Origin: Sugiyamaella lignohabitans
Lineage: Eukaryota > Ascomycota > Dipodascomycetes > Dipodascales > Trichomonascaceae
Direction: 5' to 3'
Length of the DNA stretch: 64,000 nucleotides
Assembly: GCF_001640025.1 (NCBI RefSeq)
Contig: NC_031672.1
Span: forward strand, 62,001-126,000
The notes under the pieces were generated by a model, which saw only the letters and a list, made by a program, of their open reading frames with translations, was not told where the DNA came from and did no database searches. Both the position numbers and the translations under genes were made by a program. Shown here in pieces: positions 41,579-50,902 of this stretch (its first letter is position 1; every line of letters starts with the position of its first letter).

Positions 41579-43918
41579 TTGCTTGGCGGATAGAGATATC
41601 CTCTGTCTATCTTTCTTTCCCTTCTCTTTTCCTTCTTCTTTTTCCTATTATTATTTTTTGTCGACTGCCTTGTTTGTCCTGAGATATCTCAGCTTCTTTG
41701 TCAGATATTGAAAAAGACCACAGCTAGATGAAATATCAACGACGAACACCGGGAACAAGGACTGAGGTTCGAAATGACGATAACAATCGGATTACCTCAA
41801 AATTTTTGGATGACGTCGAAAGTAGCCTCAAAAGTCTACTGAAAACAACTTCAATTGCTTTCAGTTATTTTTCGATGGTGAAGATGGCCTTACCGTCTAC
41901 TTCAATATCGAAAAAGAGAAACCACCAAGAGAATGAAGCAGAGAACAGGAACAAGTGAAAAACTAGAAGAGTAGAGTTGACACCGGTCAAAAAAAAAGAT
42001 CCCGATGCAATTTCAATTGATAAATAGTCGGCAATTCTGTGGCCAATGTCTTTTTTCCGACACTTTCAGATGCCGATGCTTGATGCTTCTCTACTATCAC
42101 TGATATCTCTGTCTCGCAAACGCTAATCCAAATGTAATGTAATGTACTGGCGGCGCGTGCTCTTCAAAACCGTGGAATCTCTTAGCAGTCGCCATTCACT
42201 GATAGCCACGCGAATTTGGGACTAATATTCCCAAAGCGATTAAACGCGCCATTGTCGCGTTGCGGCTGTATCCGATTGTGCCTCTCCAGGCCGGGTAACA
42301 GGAGGTCAATGAGGCCGTTTCGGTTTCGGTTCACGGACGGGATCTGATCGAGAGGGTGGTCTGCCTCCGGCGGCTGGGGCGTTGCCCCAGACCCCATTGC
42401 TCCTCTCGCTTCGCTCGAGTCGGCTTCTAATCCGGGTTCGTGTGTGATTTTTACTAATTCTGGGGTGTTACAATTTACGGCCACTTTTCGCACCTCGTTA
42501 CTTCGCACTTCGTCAGTCGCCGCTGTTACTGGGGACACCAGTGCCGGACTCGAGCGAACCGAGAGGAGCAGTGGAGTCTGGGGGCAAAGCCCCAACTGCC
42601 GGAGGCAAGTAGTCCACAACGTCTAGTATGCACGATACCCTCAAGGTTGCCAAAAGTACGGATGCAGGTCCTTTCCCACAAGTCCAATGCGACCTCGATA
42701 GAAACTGTAGGTATCGGCGGGTTTCTGCCATATAATGTGTATTATTATTTCGATTGCAGTGATCGCTAGAAGGAATATGCTTGCTTTCGACGTGCAAGAG
42801 TAGTGTCAGTAGATTTAATATTTAATTCTTGGTTAGGTTAAGAAGGTGTCTGACGTTCTGCTAAAGGTGAATTATTGAGGATGAGTGATTACTGCGATTG
42901 ACGGGTAATCCCCGAGATCATGTCTTTTCACCAGTAATGGCTATTTAATATCAGTCGATATATGAACTCTTATAAACGCAGTGATCGACTATCAATGTGA
43001 CGATCTGTACATTACCTTTGGAAAGAGCCCTCAAGGAGCCTGTTAAATTAATTCGAAAAGCCGCGAGATGTCTTAGCTGGCGAAGAAATTAGCCTCTAGT
43101 ATTATTTTGGAGTATAATATGTTGAATTTCAGTATTTTGGAAATGCTTTTTTATAAGTAAAATACTGGAATCTGAGTATACAGTATCGGTAATCTGGAGA
43201 AATGCTGCCAAGTCCATGAAATAAGATAGCCGAATAATTATTCGTCGAGCCACATTCTAAGAGCTGATTAATTTCTATATACAATAAGGATCTTTAATTA
43301 AGTACTGGTTTCACAATGTTCTGTTCATATCCACCCACAATAGGTTACATTTTAGCTGGTACAGATTCAGCTGTTCTGGACAGTGCAGAGCAGTTAATGA
43401 GGAATAGAGCGGAGAGAAATTTATATACCCAATCCAACCCAATCCAGTTAAGTCAGTCTGATTTGAAGTAGAATCGGATGGTGAATCGAATCTAGAGTCC
43501 GAATGCGGCCAAAGTATTAATGCAATTTATTTTGTCTCAGGGATTCGTCTCAGGGAACCATCAGGTCATAATGACATATGAGACAACCCGACAGGAATGT
43601 GACTATATACGCTGTCAGAACAAATAGACTGTTCTACTCATCAATATATTGATATCTGCTCATTTCTCACCTCACCTAGATGGATTGCTATCTCTTTTAA
43701 GTTTAACTTGATTACCATAAATTACCATAATAAAAATTAAAATGGTGGAACGAGAAGCACAAAAGACTGGTGCATCGAACATGGCTAGGCGTGCGGCTTA
43801 TTTACCCGGAGTGGAATTTACCAAATGCATTCATATAATCTGGTGAAGTCGAAGCTACCGATTAGATCAATTACTTGGAAGCAAATCCGTTCAGCTTGTA
43901 TTATTTATCAAGACTCAG
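41579..43918. promoter_or_regulatory. MBP1-LSM4 divergent region (2.3 kb)
   Basis: No gene was found. Bases 41579-42191 lack ATG on the minus strand and probably form the MBP1 leader. A full GC element lies at 42362-42607. The short plus-strand frame at 41728-41958 has no recognisable content. Confidence 0.55.
42362..42607. repeat. GC-palindrome family copy H (63-bp arms, unique core)
   Basis: The left arm begins TGCCTCCGGCGGCTGGGGC and ends CTCGCTTCGCTCGAGTCGGC. The right arm, starting at about 42543, is its imperfect inverse. The hairpin loop is GTT on the left and TTT on the right. About 120 bp of non-palindromic sequence separates the arms. Confidence 0.92.
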
Positions 43919-44565
43919 ATGGTAAGTCGCTAAAATTTTCCGAGCATTGCTCCTTGACTTTGATTGCGAATGTGTACGGACTAACAATGTATTATTAGCT
44001 GCCATTATCTTTGCTAAACGCGGCCCAGGGCCAGCCCATGATGGTCGAGCTCAAGTCCGGAGAAACTTTAAACGGTCACCTTGTTAGCTGTGATACTTGG
44101 ATGAACCTTACTTTAAAAGAAGTCATTCAGACTAGTTCTGATGGTGAACATTTCCTGAAACTTCCAGAGACCTATGTGCGAGGCAACATCATCAAGTATC
44201 TACGAGTCCCCGAAGAGGTATGTAAACTTGAAGCGCGAGCGAGAACTCGAACCTTGCGACAAACTCTTGATACACTAGGAGCTCATAACAAGTCCGTATA
44301 CTAACATCAGCAGCTGCTGGATATGATCAAGGAAGATAGACAGATCAGAAACGATAATAGAAACCAACAGCGCAACCAAGACAGAAACCAGAGAGGAGGA
44401 AGAAATAACCAAGGACGACAGGGTCCTAATCGACAAGGCTACAACCGTAATTACAACCGCCAGGGTCAAGGTCAGGGACAGGGCCAGGGAGGTTACCATC
44501 ACGGAAACAGACAGCAACATCCACAACATCAACAGTCACAGCAACAACCACACCAACAACGATGA
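43919..44565 (+). CDS. LSM4: LSM4, U6 snRNA / mRNA-decay Sm-like subunit (3 exons)
   Basis: Exons are 43919-43921 (ATG alone), 43999-44217 and 44314-44565, giving 157 residues. Lsm4 sits in the Lsm1-7 (decapping) and Lsm2-8 (U6) rings. After the split start, exon 2 gives [20 protein letters not shown], the Sm1 motif with [14 protein letters not shown], and the Sm2 motif [15 protein letters not shown]. Exon 3 gives [10 protein letters not shown] and an Arg/Gly/Asn/Gln-rich tail, as in yeast Lsm4, where such tails aid P-body assembly. Intron 1 is GTAAGT..CTAAC..TAG. Intron 2 is GTATGT with branch CTAAC at 44301-44305 and tandem CAGCAG acceptors. I chose the second AG from branch spacing; using the first would add one Gln. 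Confidence 0.92.
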
Positions 44566-44669
44566 TGATTTACGATTATGACCCGACATGAAAATCTGCC
44601 ATCCGCATGGCTAACCTGATACGACCGTAAATAATACTATGTAAATCAACTTTTTTTTTCAAGTGTACA

Positions 44670-44724
44670 TGCCTCCGGCGGCTGGGGCGTTGCCCCAGAC
44701 CCCGTGGCTCCTGCTTCGCAGGAG
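44670..44724. repeat. GC-palindrome half-element I
   Basis: TGCCTCCGGCGGCTGGGGC, loop GTT, GCCCCAGACCCCGTGGCTCC, then the terminal hairpin CTCCTGCTTCGCAGGAG. Only the left arm is present. It lies between the converging stops of LSM4 and EMP70 paralogue 2. Confidence 0.93.
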
Positions 44725-44799
44725 ATTTTCTGCAATCGTCCACCACGAAACGACTGCTAGAGGAGAATGGTAATAGATAATATATTCGTTTTAGATGTC

Positions 44800-46701
44800 C
44801 TAATCGATCTTGATGGACGAGTAGATCTTTCTGACAAAGAAGAAACTGGCAATGAAGCCAACAGTTCCCGTGAGGATGAAAAACACGAAACTGATTAGCA
44901 GACTGTAGCCAAGATAAAGACCGTTCGAGATGAACCCGCCGAGTGACAGCTTGCTGACAAGGTAGATAATTGAATGGAGGAAGATGTAGATGGATGCAGA
45001 GCCTGATAGGATGAACGAACGCCATTGCCAATTGTAGTTCTCGGCACACAGTGTGAAATAAATCATCAGTACTGTGACGGTCGATGAAGTCACAACCATG
45101 ATGGTGAAGCACAGGAACAAAAATCCAAACATGTAGTAAATCTTGTGGAACCATATAGAGCTGAGAATAAAGTACAGCTCGACAAAAATGGCACAGAATG
45201 GCAAGATTCCGGCAAGGAGAATACTTGGAACTGGGCGCAGATATGTGGGTTGAGTGGGGATTTGACGAGGAATCTGGTTAGTACGCACTGGAGCTTCATA
45301 AGCTTCGCGCTTAGTGCCGAGGAATCCTCCTACAACCGACAATGGAGCAGAGATAATGAACCACATAGCAATGAGTGCAATCATAGTGCCAATAGGAACT
45401 GCACCAGACGACTTGGCAAAAATAAGCAGGAAATTGAGCAAGATAAAGGCCACAAATACAATACCAGGAACCACAACTGGAGTGAGAATGAGGTTGAGTT
45501 TCCAGGACTCTCCACCAAATGTCTTATAAGCACGAGCCGATACATAACCGCCAATAATGCCGAAAAATGTGTAGAACAGAATCATGACTGTAGAGAGAGA
45601 TCCACGATTAGAAGGAGAAATGAATCCGAACAAGGCGAAAACTAAGGTAACTAATGTCATGGCAAGAAGCTGACTGCCGCTTCCAAGGAATACCGACAGC
45701 AGCATCTTTTGCTTGGGAGGACGGAAAACATCACCATGAACAAGTTTCCAACCAGAGTCTTCTTGAATATCTTCCGAGAGATCGATCTCGTTATAACGAG
45801 CAATATCCTTACGAATGGCACGCAGCAAAATACCAGAAACAATCATGGTAAGGAAAACAACGATAATAGCAGAGTTAAGAAGCGAGAACCAATGAATGTT
45901 TGCATCATACACATGAAGATACTTGTCCCATCTAGTGGCCCATGATGTGCTAGAGGGGATCCAGGTAACTGAATAGGTGTATGGAACTTCGGTATCAGTG
46001 TCGGTACTTTCAGTCTCGTGTAACATAAATGGTTTGTCATCAACCTTGCAAAAAACATTTCCCTTCTCGTCAGGCTTATTCTCACGAGATGCTGGCTCAA
46101 CTGTGACACCAACAACCCGGTATTTTCCAGAAAGTGCCTGATGGTACTCAATCTTAATATCGTAGTGGTTGTGAATGAAAAATTCTTCTTTCTCATAGTT
46201 AGCTGATCCAAGTGGGAATCCAGCACTATAGAAACTAGTTCCTGTGCTCTCATCTTGAACCTCGTGAGCAGCTGGGAGACCATCAATAAGCCAATTGAAG
46301 TTATACTCGCTCCAGATCTTACGAATGACAAACAGAGTATCACGGAAAGGATACTTAGCAGTACATAGGGTCTTACAGGTCTCATTCTTAAGCATATAAA
46401 GCTCAAAAGGTGAATTAAAGATTCTATCTCCAAACAGAATTGATCCCAAAGACTCGCTCTGGCGTTTGGGACCACCTTCAGGTTGACAGAAATGAAAAGC
46501 TCGGAAATAGTAGTCATATGGAACCACACTGGTCAACCCGTTGGCACTTCCATAAAAATTAGAAGGCGTCATGCTGTTGACAAACAGGGGTACTCGTTCA
46601 TCCTTCTCATAGTCGGTTGGAGCCACTCCTGGTAAATAGAACCCATGGACTCCACTTGACGCCAGTAGCATCAGAAGTGATGCCACGATTGGGAATATCA
46701 T
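44800..46701 (-). CDS. EMP70/TM9SF nonaspanin, paralogue 2
   Basis: The 633-residue protein has a cleavable-looking signal (MIFPIVASLLMLLASSGVHG). The lumenal part has FYLPGVAPTDYEKDERVPLF, GSILFGDRIFNSPFELYMLK and CKTLCTAKYP. About nine spans follow after residue 270. GWKLVHGDVFRPPKQKMLLS is the conserved pre-span segment. The C-terminus IYSSIKID ends K-x-D, a COPI retrieval signal in this family. It differs clearly from paralogue 1 (668 residues), so the duplication is not recent; they probably correspond to two of the Emp70/Tmn2/Tmn3 lineages. Role: endosome/Golgi sorting and adhesion or metal homeostasis in yeast. Confidence 0.93.
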   Translation of the reverse strand: MIFPIVASLLMLLASSGVHGFYLPGVAPTDYEKDERVPLFVNSMTPSNFYGSANGLTSVVPYDYYFRAFHFCQPEGGPKRQSESLGSILFGDRIFNSPFELYMLKNETCKTLCTAKYPFRDTLFVIRKIWSEYNFNWLIDGLPAAHEVQDESTGTSFYSAGFPLGSANYEKEEFFIHNHYDIKIEYHQALSGKYRVVGVTVEPASRENKPDEKGNVFCKVDDKPFMLHETESTDTDTEVPYTYSVTWIPSSTSWATRWDKYLHVYDANIHWFSLLNSAIIVVFLTMIVSGILLRAIRKDIARYNEIDLSEDIQEDSGWKLVHGDVFRPPKQKMLLSVFLGSGSQLLAMTLVTLVFALFGFISPSNRGSLSTVMILFYTFFGIIGGYVSARAYKTFGGESWKLNLILTPVVVPGIVFVAFILLNFLLIFAKSSGAVPIGTMIALIAMWFIISAPLSVVGGFLGTKREAYEAPVRTNQIPRQIPTQPTYLRPVPSILLAGILPFCAIFVELYFILSSIWFHKIYYMFGFLFLCFTIMVVTSSTVTVLMIYFTLCAENYNWQWRSFILSGSASIYIFLHSIIYLVSKLSLGGFISNGLYLGYSLLISFVFFILTGTVGFIASFFFVRKIYSSIKID

Positions 46702-47593
46702 CGCTCACTTAAAATGAACTGGTTATAAATAAAAATGGGAAAAATGGAAATTAACAACAAGAATTGACAACAGTTGACACTATACCAGACAGAAAAAGTG
46801 CGATTCTGAGCCCCAAGGAAATGCTATATTTATGTCAGAACCACGATAATGGTTTTTCTGATTTTCTGATGTGTTTTCTAATGGGTGTTTAGTATGCAAT
46901 AGCGGGTAGCAGTTGTTTCGGCTGACATATAAATTTCACTTGCAATCTATCAACGACTGTGCAATTGTGTCAGGTACCAGTTGAGGATATAATTTTTTCA
47001 GAAGTTGATCGGTTAGTTGGTGTCGTGTGTTTCGTGTATTTAACGAAGATCAAGCAACTTGGCAGATCCGCGCCCTGCATTTATTAGTTTTGAGCTGGCG
47101 GTAGGTTAATTGATTCTCAATGCTATAGGCAGCCAAGCCAGCCATGCCAGCCACTGAACCACATTTGCCAAGCAAGTGGCGCCAGCGGCGTGAGCGGCTT
47201 GAAAGCTCGCAGCATACTAGCCGTTAAGGTGGGATAAAAGACATATTAACACGGTTATCGGATTTACCACTTTGATTCATGAAAATTTGCGCAATTTTTA
47301 CCAAAGCAGAATGATAAGAAGAAGCGACAGAGTTCAAAAGTAATCAGATTTTTCTTTCAATTAACGAGTTTTGAGTTGACTGAAGCTGGCCGCCTTGACT
47401 GGTTGCCTCAGTGGACCTGACAGGTGCGGCGTTGCATTGGCAATTACATGCTGGTGCTACTGGTAAATGTTAATGCTACAGTTTGGCTGGGTCTGTGCTT
47501 CACAGAAAACCCACTGTAAGCATTCGGGACCAGCAGGTACAGCCAAGAATACAAGCATAAAAGCAAACTCTATAGAGTTAATTGCGACATCAG
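46702..47593. promoter_or_regulatory. Divergent region EMP70 paralogue 2 / TRS85
   Basis: The 890-bp region has no GC element or RNA gene that I can see. It contains a short GCCAGCC/AGCCAAGCCAGCCATGCC simple repeat at about 47130-47150. Confidence 0.5.
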
Positions 47594-49672
47594 ATGGACC
47601 AGGAAACATCAACGAGCCCTTCTGAAGGTGCTCAGAGTATTCCTTTGGCATGTAAAGACATTGTGTCAAAGGCCTTTTCTCCGAATGTGTCTATCAGTGT
47701 ATCCAGTGATGTAAACGATGTTGCTCGGGATATGGGTCTGGATTCGTTTGTAAATCTACTGCGACCATTCGGAGATAGAATTTCAGGCCGGATTACAGTA
47801 TGTGACTCACAGGCTGCCAGTGTATCATTCGACGATTTTGCAATTCGGTTTAGTGTGGGTACTGGATCAGATGTTACCGGGTCAAATGGAACTAATGTTG
47901 CTGATGTAACTCAAGAAACTGAGTCCACTGGTACGACATCACCTACAGGCGCGAGTACTTCTGTGGCCACTGGATCCGGTATTACGACTCCTGCCCATCA
48001 ACTACCTCAACTATTTAATAATGACGAACTGGAATCGTATCTTGCAAATCGGCTTCAGTCTTTTGCTGATAAAGGCGTCAAACTCACACCACAACTATCA
48101 CAAGAATTATATCTAGACTTTTTCAAGCGTATATTAACGCCACTGTCGTCAATTCCTCCTTTTGAAACGTTTAACCATCCAGTTACCGGGGTCATTGCTG
48201 TTTCTTCTCGAAATGAACAGCCTATAGAGACGTTGTCATTGCTTTACAACCGCAGTCATGATCCACAACTCGTTCATGATTATATTAACAAAGATTATTT
48301 ACGATACTATGTCCTGGTTCATGATGAGACGACAGGAGATCTCGACAAATCCATTGCATTATTTGAGAAAATGAAACGAAACTTCGGGCTTCATTGTCAC
48401 ATGATTAGAATCAATAGAGATACCACCAGTGTGGATGAAGCAAGTATAATGAAATTAGACCAGCCAGAATGGCAATCTTTACAACAGTTACAAAGTGCAA
48501 ATACTGGACAGGAATCTCAATTAGACACATCCCACTATATCCATAAAGAAGATTACGAATCGTTACAACAGTTTGTACGAGAAATGGTAGTACAATCAGT
48601 TCTTCCGTTTATGGAAAGATGTATAGCAACATGGAATGACCAGGTTGCTTCAAGTCGGCGAGGAATAACTGGTAGATTTTTTTCAGCATCCAAAAAGTAT
48701 TTTTCATCTTCAACAAGAGCAACTAGTTCGATACTTTCCACAGCAAGTGGGTCATCACCATTCTACTTCTCACTCGGAGGATCAGGAGCTTCAACACCAG
48801 CATCTAGATCCCCCACTCCGCCAACTAGAACTATTTCATCACCAAACTATCCTGCATCATCGTCAAAATTTTCATACAACTATCTCACCCCAGAAGCACA
48901 GATCCGAAAACTGGCAGATTTTGCCTTTATGCTTCGAGATTATAAATTCGCTTATACCACCTACGATTTGTTGAAACGAGACTATCACAACGATAAAGCA
49001 TGGTCGTACTTAGCAGGCTGTGAAGAGATGGCAGCTATCAGTTATCTCATGACTGCCGAGAGTCTACCTCCCAAACAGCGAGTTGATATCATTGACTCGT
49101 TACTCGACTCATCAACTTATTCATACATATCGCGGTGTTCATTACCGTCTTATGCCCTTCGAAGTATTCTAATATCATCTGAGCTACTGTGTACTCTGAA
49201 CACGCCATCAGCTGCTTCAGATGGAGCTACTAAATGGGTGTTAAAGGCTCTCAACGAGCGCTTAGTAGGCCGATTGGGCTATGCCATGCTTATGGAACGA
49301 ATCAGTGGTGCATACTCAGCATATGACAGTGTAGCAGACCGGTTTGTTAATCCACCTGGACTAGCCAAAGGAACTCCCATAAACGCATCGTCAGTGTCTT
49401 TGATACAAGGAGCACCCGATCGGTCATCCACTCCAGCATCGATTACGTCTACCAATTCAAACACCAGCAAAATCATTGCATCATCAACGGTTCGTACCAG
49501 TAGAACCCGTAAAGCAGCATTCTGGCAGTTATTAGCAGCTCGTGAATGGAACGATGCCAATGTCAAAGAAAAGTCAATCTACTGCATCGACCAGGCAAAC
49601 TCGTTGATCTACAACGAACTAGACTGGGCCCATCGTCCTACAGGACTTCTCCATCGTCTTCAAGAATCTTAG
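47594..49672 (+). CDS. TRS85: Trs85/TRAPPC8, TRAPPIII subunit
   Basis: The product has 692 residues from the ATG at 47594; the frame extends four codons further 5' only to a TTG. Trs85 specifies the TRAPPIII complex, a Ypt1 GEF in autophagy and secretion. Family landmarks include GVIAVSSRNEQPIETLSLLY, YYVLVHDETTGDL, FEKMKRNFGLHCHMIRIN, QFVREMVVQSVLPFMERCIA and WNDQVASSRRGITGRFFSAS. Then RKLADFAFMLRDYKFAYTTY and YLAGCEEMAAIS follow. A Ser/Thr-rich insert lies at about residues 95-140. ATG5 is the other autophagy gene in this window, but the two are 45 kb apart. Confidence 0.9.
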   Translation: MDQETSTSPSEGAQSIPLACKDIVSKAFSPNVSISVSSDVNDVARDMGLDSFVNLLRPFGDRISGRITVCDSQAASVSFDDFAIRFSVGTGSDVTGSNGTNVADVTQETESTGTTSPTGASTSVATGSGITTPAHQLPQLFNNDELESYLANRLQSFADKGVKLTPQLSQELYLDFFKRILTPLSSIPPFETFNHPVTGVIAVSSRNEQPIETLSLLYNRSHDPQLVHDYINKDYLRYYVLVHDETTGDLDKSIALFEKMKRNFGLHCHMIRINRDTTSVDEASIMKLDQPEWQSLQQLQSANTGQESQLDTSHYIHKEDYESLQQFVREMVVQSVLPFMERCIATWNDQVASSRRGITGRFFSASKKYFSSSTRATSSILSTASGSSPFYFSLGGSGASTPASRSPTPPTRTISSPNYPASSSKFSYNYLTPEAQIRKLADFAFMLRDYKFAYTTYDLLKRDYHNDKAWSYLAGCEEMAAISYLMTAESLPPKQRVDIIDSLLDSSTYSYISRCSLPSYALRSILISSELLCTLNTPSAASDGATKWVLKALNERLVGRLGYAMLMERISGAYSAYDSVADRFVNPPGLAKGTPINASSVSLIQGAPDRSSTPASITSTNSNTSKIIASSTVRTSRTRKAAFWQLLAAREWNDANVKEKSIYCIDQANSLIYNELDWAHRPTGLLHRLQES

Positions 49673-50088
49673 TAGCTCCTGACTCATCTTCACATCTATT
49701 TGCAGAGACAGCAAACATAGTCGGACACGGATATCATGCATTTTTTTTTCCGTAACTTTAGTTATCATGAGGATGATCACTGTTAGGCATTTGGGTATTG
49801 AAGCTAGTGAGGATGATATAGGCCATATCTAGACTTGGATACCCTATTTTCAAGGAGGTACTGACATTTACAAGAGCATTTTTAATAATCTTTTTTTTTT
49901 GTTTATTTTTGGCTGCTTCTGGCGCATCAGATTAGATCTAGTAAGATCCCCACGTCACATCGCGTTTAGATTAGATAGCGGTTAGGTCTTCCCGTACCCA
50001 TGTGCACGCATCGAGCGAAAATAAGCGGTTGAAAATTTCAGCATATGGGCCTAGAGAATCTCGACATTTGAGACTTATACTATAAAAA
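49673..50088. promoter_or_regulatory. TRS85 3' region and GIS2 promoter
   Basis: The 416-bp gap lies between co-oriented genes and contains T-runs. I saw nothing else. Confidence 0.45.
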
Positions 50089-50736
50089 ATGGCTCGTTCT
50101 TGTTTCAAGTAAGTGGGTTCGGGCATTTGGAATGGTACTTGAACATTCCACTAACTTGTGTTTCTAGGTGTGGTAATCTTGGCCATTTGGCTGAAAACTG
50201 TAGCTCTACTGAGCGTCTATGTTACAACTGTAGACAACCTGGTAAGTGCTATGTGGTCATTGTGACTCTATTGAGTCAAGTTCGTCGTCAGATGCTGCCG
50301 TATTCGCTTCTCATGAAGTGCTAGTTGTTATTTGACATGACCAAGTCGTATTTTGTAGGGTATTACCAGTTTACTGGTATATCGGAGTTAAGAACAGCGA
50401 CATGAACATTGAAGCCTCGAACGGAGTTGAAATGAAAAGATAATCAGAATACTAACAGGACTAGGACACGAGTCTACTAGCTGCCCCGCACCTAAGTCCA
50501 CCGAGGCCAAGCAGTGTTACTCTTGTCAAGGATTTGGCCACGTGCAATCCGACTGCCCCAACGCCGGATCCAGAGTGCAATCGTGCTTCAACTGCCACCA
50601 AGAGGGCCACTTTGCCCGTGACTGTCCTACTGCGGCAGCCAGCTCGGCTCCTCGTGGTGGTTTTAAGGCCGGTCGTCCTACCACCTGTTATAAATGTGGT
50701 GGTGAGAACCACTTTGCTCGTGACTGCCGCGCTTAA
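50089..50736 (+). CDS. GIS2: Gis2/CNBP-type CCHC zinc-knuckle protein (3 exons)
   Basis: Exons are 50089-50108, 50168-50241 and 50465-50736, giving 121 residues. The protein is almost entirely five CX2CX4HX4C knuckles: CFKCGNLGHLAENC, CYNCRQPGHESTSC, CYSCQGFGHVQSDC, CFNCHQEGHFARDC and CYKCGGENHFARDC. Gis2/CNBP proteins bind G-rich and GTG/UGG-repeat RNA and act in translation and stress granules. Two knuckles are split by introns. For intron 2, using the first AG after the branch (50457-50458) would insert Leu-Gly and break CX4H spacing, so the AG at 50463-50464 is chosen. S. cerevisiae Gis2 has seven knuckles, so this form is shorter. It converges on FOL1. Confidence 0.92.
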
Positions 50737-50834
50737 ATTGATTATGATCTAATTATTTGTACATAAGACATAAATGACAAACTACCAGTCCGTATCGGCG
50801 TTCTTTCAATCCAAAAGCCAGTTATCCCGACGTC

Positions 50835-50895
50835 CGACTCGAGCGCAGCGAGAGGAGCAACGGGGTCTGGGGCGGAGCCCCAGCCGCCGGAGGCA
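50835..50895. repeat. GC-palindrome half-element J
   Basis: ACTCGAGCGCAGCGAGAGGA, then GGGGTCTGGGGC-GGA-GCCCCAG and CCGCCGGAGGCAG. Only the right arm is present. It lies in the 166-bp gap between the GIS2 and FOL1 stops and ends 8 bp from the FOL1 stop codon. Confidence 0.93.
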
Positions 50896-50902
50896 GGGAC
50901 AC

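Noticed and set aside
50459..50464. GIS2 exon 3 starting at the first AG
   Set aside because: It inserts two residues in knuckle 2 and breaks CX4H spacing.
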